From contig NZ_JAQTHV010000005.1 of NCBI RefSeq assembly GCF_029433295.1, positions 1 through 53,997 of the forward strand: DNA of 53,997 nt. The letters are read 5' to 3'. The translations under genes and the position numbers were made by a program. The DNA comes from Bifidobacterium sp. ESL0784. Lineage in GTDB: Bacteria; Actinomycetota; Actinomycetes; Actinomycetales; Bifidobacteriaceae. Positions within the stretch are counted from its first letter, which is position 1. Each line of letters opens with the position of its first letter. Positions 9,195-16,933 of the stretch are shown piece by piece. A model generated the notes under the pieces. That model did no database searches, was not told the DNA's origin, and saw only the letters and a list, made by a program, of their open reading frames with translations.

Positions 9195-10079
9195 TTAGGA
9201 GACCAGCAGGATGGCCCCACGCTCCACGATTTGGGCCACGACATCATCCGCCGTCAGGTTCTCCCCCAACCTGTTCGGTTTGCCATCCCCATGCCAATCC
9301 GAACCTCCGGTCACCAGCAGTCCAAGCTCACGGGCGAGCCCCAACAGACGTTCGCGCTCCTCGGTTCCATTGCCGCGATGCCACACCTCAAGCCCTCCCA
9401 ACCCCGCGTCGGCAAGTGCGCCGATCTGCTCGTTCGAAAGCAGAATCCTGTTGCGGCTGTAATCGCCGGGATGAGCGACGACGCTGACCCCGCCGGCCTG
9501 CCGCACCACCTGAACGACCTGCAAAGCGCTTGGCGAAGGCGTCGGTATGTAATACTTACTTGAGGACGAGATGGCTCCGGCGAAGGCTTCGGAACGTGTA
9601 CGGTAGAACCCGGCCGCCACCAACGCATCGGCCATATGAGGCCTGCCCACCGTCGTCTCCCCACCTTTTTTGGTTTGACTCATGACGTCATCCCAGGTAA
9701 TGGGAAAATCCTTTGAGAGACGCGAAACCATGCGCCGCGCCCGATCAATGCGCGCCTCGCGCGTGGAACGGAACAGGTCCACGATGCCTTCATTTTCCGG
9801 GTCATACTGATAGGCCAGCATATGCACTGAAACATGACCATCCTGAGCGGTGACCTCACTTCCTCGCAGCAACGGAAAATGACGGGTCCTGGAGACTTTT
9901 ACGGCGTCATTCCACCCCGCAGTGGTATCATGGTCGGTGATTGCGACACCGTGCAGGCCGTTTGCATATGCAAGGTCGACCAGTTCGGCGGGAGTCTTGG
10001 TGCCATCGGAAAAGACCGTATGGCAGTGGAGGTCCCAGCCGGAAACCGGGTTGCACTCGTTATATTCGTCACTAGACAT
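9195..10079 (-). CDS. PHP-domain phosphoesterase (YciV/TrpH-like)
   Basis: A 294-residue protein of the PHP superfamily. Metal-binding motifs are DLHCHTVFSDG (motif I), ITDHDTTAGW (motif II), VVAHPGDY (motif III) and GSDWHGDGKPNRLG (motif IV). Characterised relatives hydrolyse 3',5'-nucleoside bisphosphates or short 5'-phosphorylated RNAs, so a role in nucleotide or RNA turnover is likely but not shown. The length fits stand-alone PHP enzymes. It is divergent from the VKOR-like gene, with a 70-bp shared upstream region. Confidence 0.9.
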   Translation of the reverse strand: MSSDEYNECNPVSGWDLHCHTVFSDGTKTPAELVDLAYANGLHGVAITDHDTTAGWNDAVKVSRTRHFPLLRGSEVTAQDGHVSVHMLAYQYDPENEGIVDLFRSTREARIDRARRMVSRLSKDFPITWDDVMSQTKKGGETTVGRPHMADALVAAGFYRTRSEAFAGAISSSSKYYIPTPSPSALQVVQVVRQAGGVSVVAHPGDYSRNRILLSNEQIGALADAGLGGLEVWHRGNGTEERERLLGLARELGLLVTGGSDWHGDGKPNRLGENLTADDVVAQIVERGAILLVS

Positions 10080-10149
10080 AGGTCTATCGTAGGCCTACGA
10101 GCCTGACAGCCGATAAGATGCTGGGGGGAAGAAGAAAGCAGGGATATGC

Positions 10150-10860
10150 ATGTCGACTAAACACAGCGTCGCCGCCGTGCGCAACATGGAACGAACATCG
10201 AAAGACCCCAGCGGCCAACTGCCCCCTGACTTCAGCAGCAATCGCGAACCCACAGGATTCTTCCACGGACCCATTTGGAACTACGGCATGATGTGCCTGG
10301 GAGCGGGAATCGCCCTGTTCGCCTCGCTGATGCTGGCGGCGGATACGCTGAAACTGGCAAGAAACCCGAACAAGGCGCTGGGCTGCGACGTGAACTCCGT
10401 TCTTTCCTGCTCCACCGTCGCCGAATCATGGCAGGCCGAGATCATCAAGTTCGCCGGGCTGAGCTTCCCGAACGCGTTCTTCGGCATCTGCTTCTATTCC
10501 GTATTCGTCACCGTCGCAGTGGTCGGCGCGTGCAACGTCAAACTCCCCTACTGGTTCTCCATGGCAGCCTGGTGGGGCGGCGTCGCCGCGATTTCCTACT
10601 CATACTGGCTGATGACCCAGTCCATGTTCGTCATCAAGGCACTCTGCCCCTGGTGCATGACTATGATGTTCTCCACGACAATCATGTTCATGGCGCTTAC
10701 ACACGCGACAGTAACAGTACAGAAGATACCGCGGAAACACTGGCGCAAGGGTCTCAATACTTACTACCGTATGCGTTACGACTGGATGGTCAACATCGTC
10801 TGGATCTTCGCCATCATCGCGCTTATCTTCGTCAAGGAAGGTGCCGCGATCTTCGCCTGA
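10150..10860 (+). CDS. Vitamin K epoxide reductase (VKOR)-family membrane protein
   Basis: A 236-residue multi-pass membrane protein. Four to five hydrophobic helices follow a ~35-residue cytoplasmic N-terminus. The loop cysteines are in CDVNSVLSC and the active-site CxxC is in ALCPWCM, both as in bacterial VKOR homologues that reoxidise a DsbA-like thiol oxidase with quinone. The C-terminal ~60 residues contain a further helix (WMVNIVWIFAIIALIFV). No thioredoxin-fold partner is fused or adjacent. It likely supports disulfide formation in exported proteins. A hairpin terminator follows directly. Confidence 0.9.
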   Translation: MSTKHSVAAVRNMERTSKDPSGQLPPDFSSNREPTGFFHGPIWNYGMMCLGAGIALFASLMLAADTLKLARNPNKALGCDVNSVLSCSTVAESWQAEIIKFAGLSFPNAFFGICFYSVFVTVAVVGACNVKLPYWFSMAAWWGGVAAISYSYWLMTQSMFVIKALCPWCMTMMFSTTIMFMALTHATVTVQKIPRKHWRKGLNTYYRMRYDWMVNIVWIFAIIALIFVKEGAAIFA

Positions 10861-10880
10861 GTAGCCTTGAGTTCTTAGCA

Positions 10881-10922
10881 GAAACCCGCACGTTCGTTGT
10901 GATAGACAGATGTGCGGGTTTC
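10881..10922 (+). terminator. Terminator after the VKOR-like gene
   Basis: GAAACCCGCAC (10881-10891) and GTGCGGGTTTC (10912-10922) form a perfect 11-bp stem, followed by TTGCTGG. The weak U-tract is partly supplied by the stem's own TTTC end. Confidence 0.8.
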
Positions 10923-11046
10923 TTGCTGGATACGCAGATACCGGCGTTTATATTATCCTGTGGCTTTCACGTTTGCCGGGGCACGTCAGTGCGGTTCGGC
11001 CTATAATCCGACTTCACCGATCCTTACGTAGCCAATTGCCATGTGG

Positions 11047-11955
11047 TTAAAGCAGCTCTACCTTCGCCACGATCACCGCGGCGCCGGTGAGCCTCACGTC
11101 GTCATCGCTGACATCGACATGCACCAAACCGCCACGAATGGAAATGTCCCAATGGCTTACCCCGGTCTTCGCCCTCAACGTCACCGCCGTGGCCCCGAGA
11201 CCCGTGCCGCAGGAAAGCGTTTCCCCGCAGCCCCGTTCGTTGACACGCATCGTCGCACTGCCGGTGTCGGCGGCTTTGTCGTTTGCGTCGATACGCACGA
11301 ATTCGGCATTCTGGTCGGTCTCGATCACCGGGCGTACCACGGGTTTGACACTAAGATCCAGATCCTCGACGGCAGGCAATGTGGCCTTGTCGTCTTCCAG
11401 TACCGAGACGACATGCGGATTGCCCATATCGACGAACGTGCCGCGGGCTTCGCCGGAAGTGCCGGGAATGGTGACCCCGTAAGTATCCAACGACCCGATT
11501 TTGCCGGCACCCAGACTCACTTGGAACACGTCGTCGCCATAAGGCGCAAGCGCTCCTAGTGAGCGCAGGGTCTTGACCCCGGCGCGTGTGCCCAGCTTGA
11601 ACGGCGTGCCGTCGGGAGCATCGGCCATGCCGGCACGCTGCGCAAGCAACGCCGTCACGCGGGTGCCATTGCCGCACATCTCCGCCAACGTCCCGTCAGC
11701 GTTGCGATAGTCCATGAACCACCCGGCCCCGCCATCCCGGCATTGTGCAATCTGCACGGACGAAAGGTCACTGACATATTCAGGCTTCGTCAGGCGAATC
11801 AGGCCGTCGGCACCGATGCCGAAATGCCGGTCGCAGATATGACAGATCTCGTCGGCGGTCGGTTCGAACCTGCCCTCACGGTCGATGTAGATGACGAAAT
11901 CGTTGCCGGTGCCATGCCCTTTATAGACGAATTGTGGAAGACTCATAACAGACAA
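11047..11955 (-). CDS. dapF: Diaminopimelate epimerase
   Basis: This cofactor-independent racemase converts LL- to meso-diaminopimelate in lysine biosynthesis, and in cell-wall synthesis where DAP is used. The catalytic cysteine pair is visible in [10 protein letters not shown] and ETLSCGTG. The N-terminal [14 protein letters not shown] and [11 protein letters not shown] are standard. The 302-residue length is slightly above the usual ~275. The start is the ATG at 11955 or possibly the one at 11946 (MSLPQF). The gene is divergent from murI, so two amino-acid epimerases for wall precursors sit back to back. Confidence 0.95.
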   Translation of the reverse strand: MSVMSLPQFVYKGHGTGNDFVIYIDREGRFEPTADEICHICDRHFGIGADGLIRLTKPEYVSDLSSVQIAQCRDGGAGWFMDYRNADGTLAEMCGNGTRVTALLAQRAGMADAPDGTPFKLGTRAGVKTLRSLGALAPYGDDVFQVSLGAGKIGSLDTYGVTIPGTSGEARGTFVDMGNPHVVSVLEDDKATLPAVEDLDLSVKPVVRPVIETDQNAEFVRIDANDKAADTGSATMRVNERGCGETLSCGTGLGATAVTLRAKTGVSHWDISIRGGLVHVDVSDDDVRLTGAAVIVAKVELL

Positions 11956-12113
11956 GTCTACCTGCTCCCCGGTTCATGCGTCATGCCGGCAGCCGATTGC
12001 CGCATACAGGCCACCGCCGGCCTATCGTGTGTATATTCGTTCGGACCGCTATTATTCAAAGTGAAATCACTAACCTTGAAACAGGTTTTGAAATCGCGGT
12101 GAAAGAGGACGGT

Positions 12114-12890
12114 ATGGCAAGCAACGCTCCCATAGGCGTGTTTGATTCGGGGCTGGGCGGCATTTCCGTCGTGCGGGAGATTCGCAAGGAAATGCCGGGC
12201 GAAAACATCATCTATTTCGGCGACTCCGCTAACGCCCCCTACGGCACCAAAACCCCGGGAGAAGTGCGCAAGCTCTCGTTCGCCATCGTCGATCGGTTCG
12301 TCGCCATGGGTGTCAAGGCCATCGTCATCGCCTGCAACACCGCCACTTCGGCCGCAGTCAACGATCTGCGCGCAACCTATGACTTGCCGATTATCAGCAT
12401 GGAACCGGCGCTCAAGGTGGCATGTGACCGGGGCAACGGCGAGCCGCAACATGTCATCGTCGCCGCCACTCCGCTGACACTGCGCGAGAAGAAATTTATA
12501 GCCTTGATGCAGCGTTTCAGCGCCACCAACACCATCTATCGCCAGCCCTGCCCCGACCTGGTGGAAATTGTGGAGCACGACCAGCTGGAAGACCACGATC
12601 TGGTGATGCATACGTTGCACCGCTACTTTGACAGCTATGACCTTGACGAGATCGACTCGGTGGTGCTCGGCTGCACGCATTTCGTCTTCTACCGCGACTA
12701 TTTCCGCGAATTGCTCCCCTCCTCAACGGCCATCATCGACGGCAACGAGGGCACCACCCGGCATCTGCACGACCTGCTCGCCGCCGCCGGCAAACTTGCC
12801 GAGCCGACCACCCAAGGCGGAGTGACGCTGAAGAACTCGGATACCAGCGAGCGCATGGCAGCCCTGGCCGCCAAACGTCTCAATGACTGA
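12114..12890 (+). CDS. murI: Glutamate racemase
   Basis: This enzyme makes D-glutamate for peptidoglycan. I place the start at the ATG at 12114 ([16 protein letters not shown]), which has AAAGAGG about 6 nt upstream; the open frame runs further left without family similarity. The protein is 258 residues, a normal length. Key motifs are [23 protein letters not shown], the first catalytic Cys in [12 protein letters not shown] and the second in VLGCTHFVF. It is divergent from dapF. No clear U-tract terminator follows. Confidence 0.95.
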   Translation: MASNAPIGVFDSGLGGISVVREIRKEMPGENIIYFGDSANAPYGTKTPGEVRKLSFAIVDRFVAMGVKAIVIACNTATSAAVNDLRATYDLPIISMEPALKVACDRGNGEPQHVIVAATPLTLREKKFIALMQRFSATNTIYRQPCPDLVEIVEHDQLEDHDLVMHTLHRYFDSYDLDEIDSVVLGCTHFVFYRDYFRELLPSSTAIIDGNEGTTRHLHDLLAAAGKLAEPTTQGGVTLKNSDTSERMAALAAKRLND

Positions 12891-12899
12891 TATTCGAGA

Positions 12900-12914
12900 C
12901 GTGAAAAATTCACG
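12900..12914. repeat. Short perfect inverted repeat after murI
   Basis: CGTGAA-AAA-TTCACG begins 10 nt after the murI stop. It is AT-rich in the loop and lacks a following U-tract, so it could be a weak terminator or a protein site. Confidence 0.3.
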
Positions 12915-13032
12915 CCGTACAAAGCCTGCGTTCGGCCTGCCGATGCTGTTCTGACCTCGATAATTTGTCATCTTTCCCAGCCATGCCCAAGCATCGCCTT
13001 TCCATTGCGATGTCCGTGAGGCAGACGTATGC

Positions 13033-13044
13033 TCAGTTAACTGA
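13033..13044. promoter_or_regulatory. Perfect 12-bp palindrome upstream of the patatin-like gene
   Basis: TCAGTTAACTGA is a perfect palindrome 37 nt before the start codon at 13081, within the likely core promoter. It is a candidate operator for a dimeric regulator. No regulator gene is adjacent. Confidence 0.35.
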
Positions 13045-13080
13045 CAATAATCGACTTCGGCTTTAAGGAAAGGGGAGACG

Positions 13081-13926
13081 ATGACGAAAACTGCTTTGAT
13101 CGACGTCGGTGGAGGTTTCCGCTCCATTTACGGCGCAGGCGTGATGGACCGGCTGATGGATAAAGGCATCACCTTCGACAAGTGCTACGGAGTCTCCGCG
13201 GGCAGTGCGAACATGATCTCCTACATCTCCGGCCAGCGTGGACGCACCCACAAGTTCTATACGGAATATGCCTTCCGACCGGAATATGCCAGTGCCAACA
13301 ATTTCCTCAAGCTTCATAATTACGCCAATCTGGATTATATCTACGGCACCCTGTCGAACTCCGACGGCGAATACCCCGTCGATTACCCCGCTTTCGCCGC
13401 CTCTCCCACCGAATTCACGGTGGTGGCCTGCGACGCACGCAATGGCTACGCGCGTTACTTCGACAAGTCGGACGTGCATCAGGACGATTACGACGTGATG
13501 AAGGCCTCCAGTGCGGTGCCAGTGGCCTGTGAACCGTATATCGTCGACGGCATTCCGTATTACGACGGGGGCATCGCGGATCCGATTCCGGTACAACTGG
13601 CTGAGGACGAGGGTTATGACCGCATCGTGCTCATCCTGACCCACCAACGCGATTTCGTGCGCGAGGCCAAAAGGGACGCCGCTCCCGCAGCTCTGCTGAA
13701 ACGCTCCTACCCCGCCGCCGCGGAACGGCTCAAGAACCGCTACCGCACCTACAACGAAGAGATGAAGGTAGCCGAAAAACTCGCGAGCGAAGGCAAGGTG
13801 CTCATCCTCGCGCCTGACGATCTTTGCGGGCTTGACACGCTGAGCAAGAACTCGGAGGGGCTGGAAGCAATGTACCAGAAGGGACTTGACGCGGCCGAAT
13901 CCGTGCCGGAATTCCTCGTAAACTGA
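13081..13926 (+). CDS. Patatin-like phospholipase (YjjU type)
   Basis: A 281-residue cytosolic esterase-type protein. The oxyanion region is DVGGGFRSIYGAG near the N-terminus, the nucleophile Ser is in GVSAGSAN and the dyad Asp is in YDGGIADP. These are the patatin Ser-Asp dyad elements, and the overall layout resembles the bacterial YjjU group. The physiological substrate, presumably a lipid, is unknown. The start has a strong GGAAAGGGGAGA Shine-Dalgarno. The gene is followed by a 400-bp gap with ordered repeats. Confidence 0.9.
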   Translation: MTKTALIDVGGGFRSIYGAGVMDRLMDKGITFDKCYGVSAGSANMISYISGQRGRTHKFYTEYAFRPEYASANNFLKLHNYANLDYIYGTLSNSDGEYPVDYPAFAASPTEFTVVACDARNGYARYFDKSDVHQDDYDVMKASSAVPVACEPYIVDGIPYYDGGIADPIPVQLAEDEGYDRIVLILTHQRDFVREAKRDAAPAALLKRSYPAAAERLKNRYRTYNEEMKVAEKLASEGKVLILAPDDLCGLDTLSKNSEGLEAMYQKGLDAAESVPEFLVN

Positions 13927-13952
13927 TTGCTGGTCTTTCGAATTTAATGCCG

Positions 13953-14141
13953 GCAAACAGGCTCTGTCTGCAACAGGTATGCAGCCTGCCGGCGTAAGAC
14001 CCTCCATTTACTCCATTGCTGCATGCAAACGGACTTTTATGGTAATTGACATGCCGTTTACCAACAGTAATAGGCATAATATAAGCTGCTGCGGCAAACG
14101 GACTTTTGCAACAAGTTCCATGCGGTTTATCAGCAGCAATG
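13953..14141. repeat. REP/BIME-like repeat cluster: two 47-nt direct repeats, each an imperfect inverted pair
   Basis: GCAAACGGACTTTT occurs at 14025-14038 and 14094-14107. Each copy is followed after exactly 12 nt by a second block (ATGCCGTTTACCAACAGTAA at 14051 and ATGCGGTTTATCAGCAGCAA at 14120). The period is exactly 69 bp. The reverse complement of each second block resembles the first block, so four copies of a GCTGCTGGTAAACGGCAT-like motif alternate in orientation. The outermost edges, CATTGCTGC and GCAGCAATG, are also perfect complements. A degenerate further copy seems to begin at 13953 (GCAAACAGG). No coding frame is evident. Confidence 0.6.
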
Positions 14142-14168
14142 TGCGAAACCATTGAAAATAATGTTGGA

Positions 14169-14298
14169 CGGATTCCTCGGGTGAGTGAGGAATCCGCCCA
14201 GCTAATTGACACGTCCTTGTGTCGCGTCAAGCTGTTCGATTTTCCGGACACCTTGACTGGTACTGCTCAGTATAGCGGATGTCCGTTCCTCACTCACC
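14169..14298. repeat. Hairpins between the convergent lipase and SPFH genes
   Basis: CGGATTCCTC (14169-14178) and GAGGAATCCG (14187-14196) form a perfect 10-bp stem. In addition GGTGAGTGAGG (14180-14190) is complementary to CCTCACTCACC (14288-14298), so a short and a long pairing compete. The region may end one or both convergent transcripts, though no U-tract is present. Confidence 0.4.
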
Positions 14299-14329
14299 GG
14301 GAAACGGCTTATCCGGGAATCGAACCCTC

Positions 14330-15226
14330 TTATTTCGCTTCGTTGGAGGTGACCATGGCCTTGGTGACCTCGTCGAAAAGCTGCTGGTAGCCACCGGGAG
14401 TAGAGGCGGGAAGCACCACGGTCTTGGCGTTGCCGGATTCGCTCAACGAGCGCATCACGTCCAGGTACTGATTGAAGAGCACCACGTTGTTGACGTCGGC
14501 GATATCCATGCCCACACCCTGCAGGCTCTTGATCTGGTCGACGATGCCGTTGGCGATCTCGCGACGGTAATTGGCCTGGCCTTCACCCTGCAAACGGGTC
14601 TTCTCGGCGTCGGCCGTGGCCTGCGTCTCAATCTGGATGCGCTGGGCATCGGCGCGCTGGCGGGTGGCTTCCTTCTCGCGCTGGGCGGCATTGATGGAGT
14701 CCATCGCGGTCTTGACGGCCGGGCTCGGGTCGATGGCGGTGATCAGGGTCTTGACGACGGTGAAGCCGAACTTCGCCATCTCTCCGCCCACGGTCTTCTG
14801 CACGTCGGCGGCCACGTCGTCCTTCTTGGCAAACGCATCGTCAAGCGAGAGCGCAGGAATGGCGGAACGCAGGGCATCCTCGACGTAGCTGCGCAGCTGG
14901 CCGGCCGGATCGCGAAGCTCATAGTAGGCGGTGGCCACGTTGCGCGGGTCCACACGGAACTGCGTGGAGGCAACGACGGTGACGAAGACGTTGTCGAGAG
15001 TCTTGGTCTCGAGCTTGACATTCAGCTGGTTGACGCGCATGTTCGTCTTGGTGGCAATGCGGTCGGCGAACGGAATCTTGAAATGGATACCGGCCAGCTC
15101 CACTTTGAGGAACTTGCCGAACCGCTCGATGATGTATGCCTGCTGCTGCGGCACTACGAAGATGCCCGAGGCAACCAGCGCGATGATGATTACCAGAACG
15201 ATAATCAGGAAAATAAGCCCTGCCAT
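14330..15226 (-). CDS. SPFH/Band 7 membrane protein (stomatin/QmcA-like)
   Basis: A 298-residue protein with one N-terminal membrane segment (LIFLIIVLVIIIALVASGIFVV, within residues 4-25) followed by the SPFH domain (VPQQQAYIIERFGKFLKVELAGIHF) and a charged Ala/Glu/Arg coiled coil near 180-240. Family members oligomerise at membranes and scaffold proteases or lipid microdomains. No NfeD-type partner is adjacent. The start has AAGGA upstream. The gene is convergent with the lipase gene across the repeat-rich gap. Confidence 0.92.
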   Translation of the reverse strand: MAGLIFLIIVLVIIIALVASGIFVVPQQQAYIIERFGKFLKVELAGIHFKIPFADRIATKTNMRVNQLNVKLETKTLDNVFVTVVASTQFRVDPRNVATAYYELRDPAGQLRSYVEDALRSAIPALSLDDAFAKKDDVAADVQKTVGGEMAKFGFTVVKTLITAIDPSPAVKTAMDSINAAQREKEATRQRADAQRIQIETQATADAEKTRLQGEGQANYRREIANGIVDQIKSLQGVGMDIADVNNVVLFNQYLDVMRSLSESGNAKTVVLPASTPGGYQQLFDEVTKAMVTSNEAK

Positions 15227-15274
15227 GTTAATCCTTCAAACTCTTTTCTTATGTATCACAACAAAAGCGATGCT

Positions 15275-15307
15275 CATCGGCATATGGTTTTAGGCCATAT
15301 CTCGATG
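15275..15307. repeat. Inverted repeat in the gap between the crcB-like and SPFH genes
   Basis: CATCGGCATATGG (15275-15287) pairs with CCATATCTCGATG (15295-15307) at 11 of 13 positions across a 7-nt loop. It lies 49 nt upstream of the SPFH start and downstream of the crcB-like stop. It could be the crcB terminator (a TTTT follows in the leftward direction after 10 nt) or an SPFH operator. Nothing else is seen in 15308-15494. Confidence 0.4.
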
Positions 15308-15494
15308 CCATCCTTTTAATCAAATCGTAGCAGAACCTCTGGTAGCACTTTCTGCGGATAATCAACACTGACGAAAATAATCACCGTCCAGGCACACGAA
15401 AGCTTGGAACCATCGGGTCCCTAAAGCCGAACACGCCGAACGGAAACAGCAAAACCGGGCCGACAACGTCAAGTTTCGATAAGCCAGAGCAATG

Positions 15495-16556
15495 CTAGAC
15501 AAGCATGCCAAGCAACAGCAACGCAAGGGAGACAACCATCATCCCTGCCGTATGCACGAAAGCCCACAGCGGCTTGCCGCCACGCACCAGCTTCGCACCT
15601 TCCACGCTGGCGGTGCTGAAGGTCGAGTAGCCGCCGAGAAAACCGGATGCGAGCAGGTATTGCAGAGTCGACAAACCGGCGTGTGTCGCGCACCAGCCGG
15701 CCACCAGACCCATGGCCAGACAGGCGGTGAGATTGACGACAAGAGTGCCGCAGGGGAAAGGAGAGCGGACCCGGTTATTGACCCAGGCATCGACGCTGTA
15801 TCGGGTGAAGGCCCCAAAACCACCAATAAGCGACGCGACGATAAGCAAGCCGAAAGCGGCAACGTTTTGCCAGTAATGGCGGTTGGCCAGCAACGCAAGA
15901 AGAACGATGCAGGCGAAGAGAACGAGCGCAACGCCTACCAACAGGCCACGGTTGGGCTCAGCCGGTTCATCCGATTCAACAGCGTTGGCGGTACCGACGG
16001 ATGCCGCCGAATTCCCCGAGTCGGTGGGAACAGAAGGAGCATTCGCGCCAGGCTGGCTCCTGCTCTCATCAGCAACGTCATGATCATTCCGCCGGCTCCC
16101 ACCGGCGACAGGCGCCAAAGCATTGAGCCGGACTCGACGTCTACCGACGACCTTTCCAATCGCCAGACCAAGCAGCGCACACAACAGACCGAAGATGACA
16201 CTGCCCAAAAGATATGAGAGGGCCACGCCCACATGCCCGCCCCTGATACGCTTAGCGACTTCGAGCATGAACGTGCTGTACGTCGTGTACCCGCCGATCA
16301 GACCGGTACCGAGCCCAAGTCTCGTCACCCTCCACAGGCCGATATCCGGCCCAAGCTGGGCCATATACGCCGTGATGAACCCAAGGAACACGGCGCCGGT
16401 GAGATTGATGGCCATGGTCATGAACGGCCAGGCGACATCGGCCGGCTGCAGTGCGCTCAACGTCAGTCGCACCAATGACCCGCACGCACCGCCGGCAAAT
16501 AGACTTACGGCGACGCTCAGCGTGGAGACGGTAAACGAACCCACCTTTTCCGCCAT
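15495..16556 (-). CDS. crcB: Single-chain double CrcB/Fluc fluoride channel (FEX-like fusion)
   Basis: A 353-residue protein with two CrcB domains in one chain. The first (about 1-145) has four helices, including NLTGAVFLGF and the pore motif GGYTTYSTF. A polar linker (about 146-206) and an extra hydrophobic helix (GLLVGVALVLFACIVLLALL) follow. The second domain has four helices with GGFGAFTRYS, NLTACLAMG and GGYSTFSTA. The odd extra helix would place the halves in opposite orientation, as in eukaryotic FEX. Bacterial Fluc proteins are normally ~125-residue dimers. The phenylalanine motif is Y/F in half 1 and F/A in half 2, so the two pores are unequal. The start is taken at 16556 (MAEKV, GGAG upstream); ATGs at 16568 and 16574 are alternatives. 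No fluoride riboswitch was recognised upstream. Confidence 0.88.
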   Translation of the reverse strand: MAEKVGSFTVSTLSVAVSLFAGGACGSLVRLTLSALQPADVAWPFMTMAINLTGAVFLGFITAYMAQLGPDIGLWRVTRLGLGTGLIGGYTTYSTFMLEVAKRIRGGHVGVALSYLLGSVIFGLLCALLGLAIGKVVGRRRVRLNALAPVAGGSRRNDHDVADESRSQPGANAPSVPTDSGNSAASVGTANAVESDEPAEPNRGLLVGVALVLFACIVLLALLANRHYWQNVAAFGLLIVASLIGGFGAFTRYSVDAWVNNRVRSPFPCGTLVVNLTACLAMGLVAGWCATHAGLSTLQYLLASGFLGGYSTFSTASVEGAKLVRGGKPLWAFVHTAGMMVVSLALLLLGMLV

Positions 16557-16574
16557 GATGGACTCCATTCCCAT

Positions 16575-16933
16575 TGCCGGTATCCGTTTGCCCGGATATC
16601 ATTCGAAAATCAAAATAATCCGCCAATCTGACAAATAAACTTATATATACATCGATTATACAAATGTCGTAATACTCTCCGACGTTTTTTACTTTCAATA
16701 AAAGAGACTTGACATGTAAAAAGTCAAACAGCTTTTTTAAAAATCTGCTAAACTCTTAGATATCGTTGACTTTCGAGCCAAAATTTAAAAACAAAATAAA
16801 ACTTAAAACGTTTTAATAAATCCACGTTTGCAAGGCATTCGTCGAGCCTTCTGACTATCATATTAGAAGAGCCAGTGTTTTTACCCCCTTTGGGGTATAA
16901 CATGGGATTGAGGAATTATCAGAGGGAATTTTC
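16575..16933 (+). promoter_or_regulatory. AT-rich palindromic promoter region of the NADH oxidase gene
   Basis: This 359-bp gap is far more AT-rich than its surroundings and has no plausible gene. It contains TTGAC...GTCAA (about 16709-16727), the perfect 14-bp palindrome TTAAAACGTTTTAA (16803-16816), and ACCCC-CTT-TGGGGT immediately followed by ATAACATGG about 35 nt before the start codon. I recognise no Rex site (TTGTGAA-N6-TTCACAA type). Confidence 0.5.

Noticed and set aside
14295..14330. GGGTTCGATTCCC on the minus strand, resembling a tRNA T-arm
   Set aside because: Only a 3-bp stem forms around the loop, and no acceptor, D or anticodon arms can be built from the flanks. It directly follows the SPFH stop codon and looks coincidental.
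16575..16640. Possible fluoride riboswitch before the crcB-like gene
   Set aside because: The conserved GATG-GTG-TTCGCC type core and pseudoknot elements of the crcB motif are not present on the minus strand here.
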